The notes: generated by a model not told the origin, from the sequence alone. DNA of 45,482 bases from Burkholderiales bacterium (GCA_003818495.1 RPRK01000015.1:1-45482); one strand, 5' to 3'. Positions 19,188 to 28,022 are shown, counted from the stretch's first letter. A program made the numbers and translations.

Positions 19188-20529
19188 CGACGACGACGCC
19201 GCGAGCCCTGCCCGCCATCCGCGCCGGATGCGGGTCGAGTCGCTCGAGCGTCATGTGCTCGAACGGCTCAAGGCCGGCGACGGGCGCCGTCCCGCGCTCA
19301 TCTCGATCGGCCTGGCGCGCGGCGACCGGATGCGCGCGCTGTCCCGGCGCCCCGACACCATGGCGCTGCTCGCGACGCTGCTCGACCGCGTCGAGGAGAC
19401 GCTTCGTCCGGAGGACCGCTACGCGGTGGTGTCCGTCGACGAGATCTGGGTGGTGATCGACGACGCCCCCGGGGAATCGATCGTGCGGCTGGCCGCCAGC
19501 GCGCTGCGCAGCGGCGTCGAAGGCTTCTATCCCGGGCGCCACGACGACGGCACCGAGTGGAGCGTGCCGGTGCGCGTGTCGATCGGCGGTGCTTGGGTCG
19601 ACCGGCCGCTGCGTTCGCCGACGGACCTGATCCTGTCGGCGGGCCGCGCGTTCGCGGAGGCCCGCGGCGCCGAGGACCGGATCGTCATCCTGCCGGCGAG
19701 CGACGACCCGCACCAGTCGCGCGCCCGGCTCGAGGGACGCGTGCGCGCCGCGCTGGCCAGCAACGAACTCGAGCTGTGGTACCAGCCTCAGGTGCACATG
19801 CCCGAGCGCCATTGCGGCGCCGTCGAAGGCCTGATCCGGTGGCCGAACCAGGCGCCCGGCCTGCCGAACGTCAACCCGGCGATGCTGGTCGAGGTGTGCG
19901 AGGAGAGCGGCCAGATCGGCGAGCTCACCCGCTTCATCCTGAACACCGCGCTGCGCAACCTGATGACCTGGCAGTCGCTCGGCATCGAGGTGCAGGTGAG
20001 CCTGAACCTGTCGGCCCGCACCCTCGAGGACACGAACTTCCCCACCCAGGTGGCCCAGGCCTGCGAGACCTGGGGCGTCGATGCGTCGCGGCTGCTGTTC
20101 GAGCTGACCGAGAGCTCGATCGCGCGCAACGAGAAGACCACGATCGAGTTCATGCACCGGCTGCGCGCCCTGGGCTGCGAGCTGGCGATCGACGACTTCG
20201 GCACCGGCTACTCGTCGTTCGCCTACCTGCGGAGCTTTCCGGTCAACGAGCTGAAGATCGACCGGGCCTTCATCAAGGACATGACGCAGCAGGTGGGGGA
20301 CCGCCGGATCGTGAAGGCGCTGATCGAGGTCGCGCATGCCTTCGGGCTGCGCGCCCTGGCCGAGGGCGTCGAGGACGCCGACGCCGCCGCCTTGCTGGGG
20401 ACGCTCGGCATCGACGCGATCCAGGGCTGGTACTTCGCCAAGGCGATGCCGGCCGCCGAACTGCCGGCCTGGCTGGCGCGCTTCAACGCGCAGGGACTGC
20501 GCGCCGCAGAAACGCTCGGGACGGCGTGA
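19171..20529 (+). CDS. Degenerate GGDEF-EAL c-di-GMP phosphodiesterase
   Basis: A 452-residue protein with no membrane segments. The N-terminal 180 residues look like a GGDEF fold in which the signature is lost (SVDEIWVVID in its place). The C-terminal EAL domain (about residues 190-440) keeps the catalytic set: EGLIRW (variant of EAL), LNLSART, the E of LFELTESS, IDDFGTGYSSF, LKIDRAFI and AEGVED. It is therefore a likely active c-di-GMP phosphodiesterase with a regulatory GGDEF-like domain. The start lies inside the end of the HD-GYP gene, implying translational coupling. The 3' end overlaps the convergent cyclo-ligase gene by 47 bp. Confidence 0.92.
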   Translation: MASRADDDDAASPARHPRRMRVESLERHVLERLKAGDGRRPALISIGLARGDRMRALSRRPDTMALLATLLDRVEETLRPEDRYAVVSVDEIWVVIDDAPGESIVRLAASALRSGVEGFYPGRHDDGTEWSVPVRVSIGGAWVDRPLRSPTDLILSAGRAFAEARGAEDRIVILPASDDPHQSRARLEGRVRAALASNELELWYQPQVHMPERHCGAVEGLIRWPNQAPGLPNVNPAMLVEVCEESGQIGELTRFILNTALRNLMTWQSLGIEVQVSLNLSARTLEDTNFPTQVAQACETWGVDASRLLFELTESSIARNEKTTIEFMHRLRALGCELAIDDFGTGYSSFAYLRSFPVNELKIDRAFIKDMTQQVGDRRIVKALIEVAHAFGLRALAEGVEDADAAALLGTLGIDAIQGWYFAKAMPAAELPAWLARFNAQGLRAAETLGTA

Positions 20530-21115
20530 CCACCGCGTCGAGCGCGCGGTCGGTCGGCAGCGGCTCGAACCCCTCCAGCAGCGCCTCGTCCCACGCCACG
20601 CCGATGGCCCGCGGCCGGCCGCCGCCGTCCGCGTCGAGCGCGGCCAGGCTGCGGTCGTAGAAGCCGCCCCCATAGCCCAGCCGCTGGCAGTCGGCATCGA
20701 ACCCGACGCACGGAACGACCAGCAGCGTCGGTCTGAGCGCGACGGCCGCCACCGGACGCGGGATGCCCCAGGCGCCCGCCACCGTCGCATCGCCAGGACG
20801 CCATCCGACGAAGCGCAGGGGCGCGCCCGGGGCCTCGACGACGGGCAGCGCGAGTCGCGCGCCGGCGTCGGACCAGCGCTGCGGCAGGGGATCGAGCGCG
20901 GGTTCGCCGCGGATCGGCCAGTAGATCGCGATCGACTCGCCCGCGACGTCCCCGAGCAGCGCACCGAGTCGTTCGACGAGGGCATCGTTCGCCATGCGTC
21001 GCCCCTGCGCGAGCGGCTGTCGGCGAGCCTCGAGAAGGGCCGTCCGAAGGGCTGTCCTCGCCGGATCCGGCACGGGGCTGCGTGCTATTCTCGATTCGTC
21101 TCTACGGTCCGTCAT
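20483..21115 (-). CDS. fau: 5-formyltetrahydrofolate cyclo-ligase
   Basis: This 210-residue enzyme converts 5-formyl-THF to 5,10-methenyl-THF using ATP, salvaging a storage folate. The family signature LVVPCVGFDADCQRLGYGGG followed by FYDRSL is clear, along with IYWPIRGEPALDPL and an arginine-rich N-terminal nucleotide region. The ATG at 21115 fits the usual start 15-20 residues before the first helix; sequence upstream in this frame lies inside the divergent transglycosylase gene. Its last 47 bp overlap the EAL gene tail to tail, and its start is 38 bp from the divergent transglycosylase start. Confidence 0.92.
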   Translation of the reverse strand: MTDRRDESRIARSPVPDPARTALRTALLEARRQPLAQGRRMANDALVERLGALLGDVAGESIAIYWPIRGEPALDPLPQRWSDAGARLALPVVEAPGAPLRFVGWRPGDATVAGAWGIPRPVAAVALRPTLLVVPCVGFDADCQRLGYGGGFYDRSLAALDADGGGRPRAIGVAWDEALLEGFEPLPTDRALDAVVTPSRAFLRRAVPAR

Positions 21116-21153
21116 GGCCTTCGGTCGGGCCCCCCTCCCTCGCAGCGCACAGC

Positions 21154-23244
21154 ATGAAGTCCCCAGCACCTCTCCGGCACGTCGGGCGGCTCCTGCCGGC
21201 GTTGATTGTAGGCGCGATCGCGCTCGGCTCCGGGCCGAGGCCGGCGACTGCGCAGCCGGCGAGCGCGCCCCCCAAGTCGGCCGCGAAGTCGGCCGCCAGG
21301 CCCGCGTCCAAGCCGGCGCCGCAGCCTGCGGCGCCCCCACGCGCCACCGAGCCTTCGGGCCCCGACGACGCCTTCATGCAGGCCCGTGCCGCCGCCGCGC
21401 GCGGCGACACCGCGCGCATCGAGCAGCTCGCCCCGCAGGTCGGCGACACGCATCCGCTCGCCGCCTACCTCGACTACTGGCGCCTGCGCGCCCGGCTCGC
21501 GGAATCCCGTGGCGACACCGCGGGCCCGCTCGACGCCGAGGCGCGCGCCTTCGCCGCGAAGCACGCGGGCGCGCTGGTCGGCGAACTGGCACGCCGCGAC
21601 TGGCTGGCGTCCCTCGGCCGCAGACAGGTCTGGGGCACCTTCGACGAGGCGCTGCCCGAACTCGTCGGGCGCGACGACCTCGCCATGCGGTGCTACGCGC
21701 TGCAGTCGCGCGCCGCCGGCAACGAGGCGGTGGCGCCCGAGGCACGCGAGCTGCTGATGCGGCCGCGCGAGCTGCCCGACGCCTGCAACGGCCTGCTCGG
21801 CGCACTGGTCGCCGCCGGACAGCTCGGGGCGCAGGACCTGTGGTGGCGGCTCGAGGCCGCCCTCGAATCCGGGTCCGTGCCGGCGGTACGCCGCGCGGCC
21901 AATGCAGCCACCCCGCGCCTCGAGCCCAAGCAGCTCGATGCGGCGCTCGCCCGACCGGCCTCTGCACTCGACGGGACGCCCTCGCGCGAGCTCACGGTCA
22001 TCGCGCTCGTGATGCTCTCGCGGGCGGACCCGACCGACGCCGCCGCTCGCCTGAGCGAGGTGGGCGCGCGGCTGCGGCCCGCCGACCGCAGCTTCGTCTG
22101 GTCGCAGATCGCGGCGGGCGGCATGCGCCGGCTGCTGCCCGAGTCGCATGCGTGGGCCCGGGAGGCCCGCGGTGCACGTGCGAGCGACGAGACGCTGGCG
22201 TGGCACACCCGCGCGGCGCTGCGCGCCGGCGACTGGCCGACGGTGCGGACCACCATCGAGCGGATGAGCAATGCCGGCCGGGCCGATCCGACCTGGACCT
22301 ACTGGCTCGGCCGCGCCCTCGCCGCGGACACCGCACGGCCCGAGTCGATGCACGAGGCGCGCGTGCTGTTCACGTCGATCGCGGGTCGGGCCGACTTCTA
22401 TTCGCAGCTCGCCGGCGAGGAGCTCGGCCTGAAGCTCGAGCTGCCCGAGACCGCCACGCCGCCCAGCGAGACCGAGGTCGCCGATGCACGCGCCACGCCG
22501 GGCATCGTGCGCGCGCTCAGGTTCTACGATCTCGGGCTGCGGTTCGAGGGCAACCGCGAGTGGAACTTCGCCGTCCGCGGCATGGGCGATCGCCAGCTGC
22601 TCGCGGCGGCCGAGCACGCCCGTCGGCTGGGACTGCTCGACCGGACGGTCAATGCCGCCGATCGCACCCGCGTCGAGCACGACTACGCGTTGCGCTTCCC
22701 GGCCCCGTTCGCCGAACGCCTCAAGCCGATCGCACGGGCCCAGGGCCTCGATCCGGCGTGGGTCTACGGACTGATCCGCCAGGAGTCCCGCTTCGTCAGC
22801 GACGCCCGCTCGCACGTCGGCGCCTCCGGGCTGATGCAGATCATGCCGGCGACCGCGAAATGGATCGCGCGCAAGATGGGCGTGCGCGACTTCACGCCGT
22901 CGCAGATCAACGAGCTCGACACCAACCTGCAGTTCGGCAGCTTCTACCTGAAGACGGTGTTCGACGACCTCGACCGGTCGCCGGTCCTCGCCTCGGCGGG
23001 CTACAACGCCGGGCCCGGGCGGCCCCGGTCGTGGCGCGGCACGCTGCCCCAGACGGTCGAGGGCGCGATCTTCGCCGAGATCGTCCCCTTCAACGAGACG
23101 CGCGGCTACGTCAAGCACGTGCTGTCCAACGCGATCTGGTACGGCGCCCTGTTCACCGGGGAGCCGCAATCGCTCAAGGCCCTGCTCGGCGACGTGCAGC
23201 CCGGACCGAGCGTCGCCGCGACCGCCTCGCCGGGCGGCGACTGA
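21154..23244 (+). CDS. Soluble lytic murein transglycosylase, Slt70-like
   Basis: A 696-residue periplasmic enzyme that cleaves peptidoglycan between MurNAc and GlcNAc to form 1,6-anhydroMurNAc. A signal peptide (hydrophobic LLPALIVGAIALGSG, likely cleaved after ATA or AQP) is followed by an alanine/proline/lysine-rich linker, a superhelical U-domain with alpha-helical repeats (about residues 75-540), and a C-terminal lysozyme-like SLT domain with catalytic E in GLIRQESRF, then GASGLMQIMPATA and SAGYNAGPGRPRSW. Length and order match Slt70 (about 645) with a longer N-terminus. The frame is open upstream, but ATG at 21154 directly precedes the signal sequence. Confidence 0.93.
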   Translation: MKSPAPLRHVGRLLPALIVGAIALGSGPRPATAQPASAPPKSAAKSAARPASKPAPQPAAPPRATEPSGPDDAFMQARAAAARGDTARIEQLAPQVGDTHPLAAYLDYWRLRARLAESRGDTAGPLDAEARAFAAKHAGALVGELARRDWLASLGRRQVWGTFDEALPELVGRDDLAMRCYALQSRAAGNEAVAPEARELLMRPRELPDACNGLLGALVAAGQLGAQDLWWRLEAALESGSVPAVRRAANAATPRLEPKQLDAALARPASALDGTPSRELTVIALVMLSRADPTDAAARLSEVGARLRPADRSFVWSQIAAGGMRRLLPESHAWAREARGARASDETLAWHTRAALRAGDWPTVRTTIERMSNAGRADPTWTYWLGRALAADTARPESMHEARVLFTSIAGRADFYSQLAGEELGLKLELPETATPPSETEVADARATPGIVRALRFYDLGLRFEGNREWNFAVRGMGDRQLLAAAEHARRLGLLDRTVNAADRTRVEHDYALRFPAPFAERLKPIARAQGLDPAWVYGLIRQESRFVSDARSHVGASGLMQIMPATAKWIARKMGVRDFTPSQINELDTNLQFGSFYLKTVFDDLDRSPVLASAGYNAGPGRPRSWRGTLPQTVEGAIFAEIVPFNETRGYVKHVLSNAIWYGALFTGEPQSLKALLGDVQPGPSVAATASPGGD

Positions 23245-23421
23245 CCGGCCCCTGCCCCGTCCGGCCTACCCTCGCGCGAATTCGCGGCCGACTGCCCGTA
23301 CTGAGGGCATGCGCGAGACAGGCGGCGCCGTGGCTTCGCGCTACGATGGCGGGAACGGCCCTGCGCTGGCCCCGATACCGACCTCCTCTCTCTGTGCCGC
23401 CCCGTGCGGAATCACCCGTCC

Positions 23422-24399
23422 ATGCTCCATTCGCGCATCCTCGTCCTCGGCGGCTCCGGCTTCATCGGCACCCATGTGGTGTCGCGGCTGTCGGCGCAGG
23501 GCCGCCGGGTCATCGTGCCGACCCGGCACCGCGAACGCGCCCGGCACCTGATCCTGCTGCCGACGGTCGAGGTGGTCGAGGCCGATACCGCCGATCCGCG
23601 GGCGATGGCCTCGCTGGCGGCGGGCTGCGACGCCGCGATCAACCTGGTCGGCGTGCTGCACGGCAGCGCGGGCACCGGCGCCGACCGATGGGGCCCGCAG
23701 TTCGGCCGGGCGCACGTCGACGTTCCGGCCGCCCTCGTCGAGGCCTGCCGCACGCAGGGCGTGCGCCGGCTGGTCCACGTGAGCGCGCTCGGCGTCACCG
23801 ACGGCGGCAAGAACACCCTGCCCTCGCGCTACCTGCGCTCCAAGGCGGCGGGCGAGGAGAAGGTGCGCCAGGCGCGCGACCTCGACTGGACGATCCTGCG
23901 GCCGTCGGTGGTGTTCGGCGCGGAGGACAGCTTCCTCAACCTGTTCGCGCGCATCCAGCGGGTGCTGCCGGTGCTCGCGCTCGCCAAGCCCGAGGCGCGG
24001 TTCCAGCCGGTCTGGGTCGGCGACGTCGCGCAGGCGATCGTCAACGTGCTCGACGCCCCCGCGACCACCGGCAAGACCTGCGCGCTCGCCGGCCCGGAGG
24101 TCTTCACGCTGCGCCAGCTCGTGCGTCTGGCCGGGACCTGGAGCGGGCATCCGCGCCCGATCGTCGCGCTGCCGGCCGGCCTCGCCCGGCTGATGGCGAT
24201 GCTGATGGAATGGGCCCCGGGCGAACCGCTGATGACGCGCGACAACCTCGACTCCATGGCGCTCGACAACGTCAGCGCGCGCCCGATCGATCCGGACCTC
24301 GGCATCACGCCGGCGTCGCTGCGCGCGATGGGCCCGTCGCTGTACGGCCCCGGCGACGGCGCCCGCTACGACGGCTGGCGCTCCCAGGCCCGACGCTGA
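23422..24399 (+). CDS. NDUFA9-like NAD(P)-binding oxidoreductase (atypical SDR)
   Basis: A 325-residue member of the complex I NDUFA9/atypical short-chain dehydrogenase group. It has a Rossmann glycine motif ILVLGGSGFIGTHVV at the start, INLVGVLHG, VHVSALGV, and YLRSKAAGEEKVR with the conserved lysine; the active tyrosine is in SRYLRSK. The bacterial relatives often sit beside transglycosylase and cca genes, as here. The biochemical role is unknown. A GTG six codons upstream (23404) is an alternative start; ATG at 23422 leaves the usual short lead before the first strand. Two bases separate its stop from the cca GTG. Confidence 0.87.
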   Translation: MLHSRILVLGGSGFIGTHVVSRLSAQGRRVIVPTRHRERARHLILLPTVEVVEADTADPRAMASLAAGCDAAINLVGVLHGSAGTGADRWGPQFGRAHVDVPAALVEACRTQGVRRLVHVSALGVTDGGKNTLPSRYLRSKAAGEEKVRQARDLDWTILRPSVVFGAEDSFLNLFARIQRVLPVLALAKPEARFQPVWVGDVAQAIVNVLDAPATTGKTCALAGPEVFTLRQLVRLAGTWSGHPRPIVALPAGLARLMAMLMEWAPGEPLMTRDNLDSMALDNVSARPIDPDLGITPASLRAMGPSLYGPGDGARYDGWRSQARR

Positions 24400-24401
24400 G
24401 C

Positions 24402-25652
24402 GTGACCGCCTCCGGTCTCGAGTGCTACGAGGTCGGCGGTGCGGTGCGCGACGCGCTGCTCGGCCTGCCGGTCCACGACCGCGACTGGGTGGTGGTGGGC
24501 ACGACGCCCGAGCGGATGACCGAGCTGGGCTTCCGGCCGGTGGGCCGCGACTTCCCGGTGTTCCTGCACCCGGTCACCCATGAGGAATACGCGCTCGCTC
24601 GAACCGAGCGCAAGACCGGCCGCGGCTATCGGGGCTTCGTCGTGCAGTGCGCACCGGAGGTCACGCTCGAGGATGACCTGCGCCGGCGGGACCTGACGAT
24701 CAACGCGATGGCGCGAGCCGCCGACGGCACGATCGTCGACCCCTGGGGCGGCGGCCGCGACCTGCGCGACCGCGTGCTGCGCCACGTCAGCGAGGCGTTC
24801 GCCGAAGACCCGGTCCGGATCCTGCGGGTGGCGCGGTTCGCGGCCCGCTTCGAGGGCTTCACCCTCGCCCCGGAGACCTTCGAGCTGATGCGCACGATGG
24901 TCGCGGCCGGCGAGGTGGACGCACTGGTGCCCGAACGGGTCTGGCAGGAAGTCTCGCGCGGGCTGATGGAGCGCCGGCCGTCGCGGATGCTGGCCGTCCT
25001 CCACGCCTGCGGCGCGCTGGCCCGCCTGGTGCCCGAACTCGATGCGGTCGCTCGGAGCGGGCGCGGTCCGGCGCCGCCCGATCCGACGGATCCCGCCGCG
25101 GCCGGCCTGGGCCGGGTCGTCGATGCCACTGCCGCCGCCGGCGACCCGTTGCCGGTGAGGGTCGCCGCGCTCGCGCTCGAGCCCGGCGACGCGGCGGGCC
25201 CGGCGGGCGCCGGGAGCGGCACCGACACCGACGCCGCGGACCGCGCTCGGCGCATCGCCGAGCGCCTGAAGGCGCCCAACGACGGTCGCGAGCTCGCGGT
25301 GATGGCGGCTCGCGAGCGATGCGGTCTTCGCCGCGCCGACGACCTAGACGCCGCGGGGATCGTCGCGCTGCTGGAGCGCTGCGACGCGCTCCGAAAGCCC
25401 GCACGCTTCGAAGGGATGCTTCGGGCCTGCGACGCGGCGGCATCGCTCGCGACCGAGCCGGCGCGGCGACATTCCGATCCCGGCTCCCGGCTGCGCCGAG
25501 CCCTCGACGCAGCACGCGCGGTCGACGCGGGCGCGATCGCGGCGCGTGTCGCCGCATCACCCGGCGCGGGGCCCGCGGCGATCGGCGAAGCCCTGCGAAA
25601 CGCGCGTATCCAGGCTGTCGACGCGGCCTCGCGGCACGACCGGGCCGACTAA
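24402..25652 (+). CDS. cca: CCA tRNA nucleotidyltransferase, HD motifs lost
   Basis: This enzyme adds or repairs the 3' CCA end of tRNA. The 416 residues begin with the class II nucleotidyltransferase core: VGGAVRDALLG (G12-G13), the metal DxD in HDRDWVVVG (D26, D28), LEDDLRRRDLTINAMA and EDPVRILRVARFAARF. Beyond residue 210, where bacterial enzymes of this type carry an HD phosphohydrolase domain (HxMMVLD, LVHDLGK), the aligned stretch reads VRVAALALEPGDA, with no HD pair, and no histidine replaces the metal ligands. The PNDGRELAVMAARE segment after it is conserved. Start is GTG at 24402, two bases after the preceding stop. Confidence 0.92.
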   Translation: MTASGLECYEVGGAVRDALLGLPVHDRDWVVVGTTPERMTELGFRPVGRDFPVFLHPVTHEEYALARTERKTGRGYRGFVVQCAPEVTLEDDLRRRDLTINAMARAADGTIVDPWGGGRDLRDRVLRHVSEAFAEDPVRILRVARFAARFEGFTLAPETFELMRTMVAAGEVDALVPERVWQEVSRGLMERRPSRMLAVLHACGALARLVPELDAVARSGRGPAPPDPTDPAAAGLGRVVDATAAAGDPLPVRVAALALEPGDAAGPAGAGSGTDTDAADRARRIAERLKAPNDGRELAVMAARERCGLRRADDLDAAGIVALLERCDALRKPARFEGMLRACDAAASLATEPARRHSDPGSRLRRALDAARAVDAGAIAARVAASPGAGPAAIGEALRNARIQAVDAASRHDRAD

Positions 25653-25858
25653 GCACGGGGCTGCCGGCGCCGCGATCCGGCGCACGGCTCGGCCCTCGCC
25701 GCCACCGCGAGCCGGAGCGTCCCGGGCGGGTCGACGGCCGGCGGAATGGGCGACGGTTCCATTTGAGCATCGCCTCGCATAGCATCCTTCCGGGATCGGC
25801 CCCTTCCGGATGACGTGCCGCGCGGCGAACGCTGGCCGACGATACAAATCCGTGATTA

Positions 25859-25878
25859 AGTGTCGCGCTCCCGACACT
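25859..25878. repeat. Perfect 7-bp inverted repeat upstream of the 7TM sensor
   Basis: AGTGTCG (25859-25865) and CGACACT (25872-25878) are perfect inverted copies around CGCTCC, 16 bp before the ATG at 25895. The position fits an operator or a leader hairpin that overlaps the ribosome binding region. The remainder of the 242-bp gap after cca shows no convincing promoter. Confidence 0.45.
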
Positions 25879-25894
25879 CCGCTCCCCACATTTG

Positions 25895-27166
25895 ATGACC
25901 CCGCAGGTCGACCTGCAGGTGCTCTACCTGCTCGCGACGATCGTGACGCTGTTCGGGCTCGCAGCGATGGCCGGATTCGGCCTGCATGCCCGAAGGCAGG
26001 CGGTCGGCCGCGCGTTCGCGGCCGTCTCGGCGATGTCGGCGTGCTGGACCGCGAGCATCGTCCTGCTGGCGCTGTCGACGCCGGCCGCGGGTCCGTTCTG
26101 GCTGAACGTCAAGTATGCGTTCATCTCGTTCACGCCCGTGACCGTCGCCTGGTTCGCGCTGGAGTTCACCGGCTGGATGCCGCGGCGCCGCGCCTGGCTG
26201 CTCGCAGCGATCTCGGTGGTGCCCGCGCTGCGGCTCGCGATCCTGTGGACAGACGCGAGCCGCGGCTGGCTGCTGCGCGAGACGGTGTTCGAGCGTACCG
26301 GCACGCTCACCCATCTCGCCCAGGTCACCTACGGGCCGCTGCATCCGTACGCGATCGGCTACAACTACCTGCTGATCATCGGCAGCATCGTCATGGTGCT
26401 GATGTGGGCGGCGCGCACCGGTCCGCTGGCCCGTCCGCAGGGGCTCGCCCTGGCCGGCGCCGCGATTGCGCCGGTCGTCGCCAACACCATGGCGCTGCTC
26501 GGCGCGGCGCCGCCCGCCATCGACCCGATGCCGCTCGCGCTCGCCGTGACCGGTGGCCTGATCGGCTGGACGGTGCTGCGCCACCGCATGCTCGAACTCA
26601 CCCCGATCGCGCGCGACATCCTGCTCGACGCGATCGAGGACGGCATGCTCGCCACGGACGCCCACGGCCGCGTGATCGACATGAACCGCACGATGTCGGG
26701 GCTGCTCGGCGTACCGGTGGCCGACGCCCTCGGCCGGCCGGCGTCGGCGCTGTTCGCGGCGGTCGGCGGCGAAGCCGCCGGACTCGCGGCCGATCAGTCC
26801 GCGCCGTTCGTGACGCTCCAGGCGCGGCACTTCGCGGTCCGCTCGGTGCCGCTCGACGCCGGCCACGGCGTGCCGGCAGGCAGCCTGCTGCTGCTGCACG
26901 ACCTGACCGCGCGGGTGCGCATGGAGGACGAGCGCGAACTGCTGATCACCGAGCTGCGCCATGCGCTCGCGCAGGTCCGCACGCTGAGCGGGATGCTGCC
27001 GGTGTGCGCGTCCTGCAAGTGCATCCGCGACGGGGAGGGCTCGTGGCGCCCGGCCGACGAGTACCTGCGCGACAACTCCGACGCGACCGTCTCGCACGGC
27101 ATGTGTCCCGACTGCACGCAGCGGCTGTACCCGGCCGCCTACCGCGAGGCGCAGCGTGCCGACTGA
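25895..27166 (+). CDS. 7TM-PAS sensor protein without a kinase domain
   Basis: A 423-residue inner-membrane sensor. Residues 1-220 form about seven membrane helices of the histidine-kinase N-terminal 7TM type (YLLATIVTLFGLAAMAGFGL, MSACWTASIVLLALS and others). A PAS domain follows (ILLDAIEDGMLATDAHGRVI, MNRTMSGLLG). A short helix (MEDERELLITELRHALAQV) leads into a cysteine-containing end, LPVCASCKCIRDGEGSW and SHGMCPDC, a motif seen at the C-termini of several bacterial sensors and regulators, probably a zinc knuckle. There is no HisKA or HATPase domain, so output is likely by protein contact. A CheY-like gene follows 15 bp later. ATG at 25895 preferred over TTG just before it. Confidence 0.85.
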   Translation: MTPQVDLQVLYLLATIVTLFGLAAMAGFGLHARRQAVGRAFAAVSAMSACWTASIVLLALSTPAAGPFWLNVKYAFISFTPVTVAWFALEFTGWMPRRRAWLLAAISVVPALRLAILWTDASRGWLLRETVFERTGTLTHLAQVTYGPLHPYAIGYNYLLIIGSIVMVLMWAARTGPLARPQGLALAGAAIAPVVANTMALLGAAPPAIDPMPLALAVTGGLIGWTVLRHRMLELTPIARDILLDAIEDGMLATDAHGRVIDMNRTMSGLLGVPVADALGRPASALFAAVGGEAAGLAADQSAPFVTLQARHFAVRSVPLDAGHGVPAGSLLLLHDLTARVRMEDERELLITELRHALAQVRTLSGMLPVCASCKCIRDGEGSWRPADEYLRDNSDATVSHGMCPDCTQRLYPAAYREAQRAD

Positions 27167-27181
27167 CGGCCGCGGCGCGCG

Positions 27182-27562
27182 ATGAGCCGGCACCTGCTGA
27201 TCGCCGAGGACGATCGGGTCGTCGCCTACCTGCTCGAGCAGGTGCTGGTCGAGGCCGGCTATTCGGTGCTGGTGGCCCAGGACGGACTCGAGGCGATCGA
27301 TCACCTGAATGCCGGTGCCGACCGCTTCGCCATGGCCGTGCTCGACCTGGTGATGCCGCGCGCCGACGGCGCGGCGGTGCTCGCCGTCATCGCGACCGTG
27401 TGCCCCGGGCTGCCCGTGGTGCTCAGCAGCGGCTACCCGGAGGCCTATGTCCGCTCGCGGATCGGCGACGCGCCGATCGTGGCCTTCCTCCCCAAGCCGT
27501 GGCGGCCCGAGGCCCTGCTCGACGTCGTCGGGCGGGTGCTCGGACCCGGCCGGCCTACCTGA
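27182..27562 (+). CDS. CheY-like single-domain response regulator
   Basis: A 126-residue receiver domain with no output domain. Acidic residues in LLIAEDDRVVAYLL, the phospho-acceptor in VLDLVMPRADG, the switch serine in VVLSSGYPEAY and the lysine in FLPKPWRP are all present, so phosphorylation is expected. It lies 15 bp after the 7TM-PAS sensor and is presumably its partner, although that sensor has no kinase domain; a kinase encoded elsewhere must act. The 3' end overlaps the convergent MaoC gene by 8 bp. Confidence 0.9.
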   Translation: MSRHLLIAEDDRVVAYLLEQVLVEAGYSVLVAQDGLEAIDHLNAGADRFAMAVLDLVMPRADGAAVLAVIATVCPGLPVVLSSGYPEAYVRSRIGDAPIVAFLPKPWRPEALLDVVGRVLGPGRPT

Positions 27563-28022
27563 AGGTCAGGCGGACCGCCTCGGCCACGCAGGCCGGCTTC
27601 TCCGAGCCCTCGATCTCGATCGTGGCGCGCATCACCAGCTGCAGGCCGGGCCGTCCGCCCGGACCGCCGTCGGCCGGCGTGCACGACTGCAGCACGAAGC
27701 GCGCGCGGACCCGCGAGCCGCAGCGCACCGGCGACGGGAACCGGACCTTGTTGAGTCCGTAGTTGATCGACATCGTCTCGTCGTCGATCGACAGGTTGCG
27801 CTGCGAGAACCCCGCCAGCAGCGACAGCGTCAGGTAGCCGTGCGCGATCGTCGCGCCGAACGGACCGCTCCGGGCGCGCTCGGCATCGACGTGGATCCAC
27901 TGGTGGTCGTCGGTCGCGTCCGCGAACCGGTCGATGCGGTCCTGCGTGATCTCGAGCCAGTCGGTCAGTGCGATCTCCTGGCCGACCAGGCCGGGGAACT
28001 GGGCATGCACGTAGTGCTGCAT
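27555..28022 (-). CDS. MaoC-like (R)-specific enoyl-CoA hydratase/dehydratase
   Basis: A 155-residue hot-dog-fold protein. The catalytic segment DDHQWIHVDAERA provides the D and H of the MaoC dyad, and IAHGYLTLSLLAGF is the second family signature. Such enzymes hydrate trans-2-enoyl-CoA; nodulation NodN relatives have the same length. GAGGAG lies about eight bases before the ATG. A 58-bp gap separates it from the DUF2905 gene. Substrate unknown. Confidence 0.92.
   Translation of the reverse strand: MQHYVHAQFPGLVGQEIALTDWLEITQDRIDRFADATDDHQWIHVDAERARSGPFGATIAHGYLTLSLLAGFSQRNLSIDDETMSINYGLNKVRFPSPVRCGSRVRARFVLQSCTPADGGPGGRPGLQLVMRATIEIEGSEKPACVAEAVRLTFR

Noticed and set aside
20994-24401. A very long plus-strand frame before cca, suggesting a giant fusion protein
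   Set aside because: Its first two thirds are the wrong frame of the transglycosylase and NDUFA9-like genes; only the part from 24402 matches the CCA enzyme.
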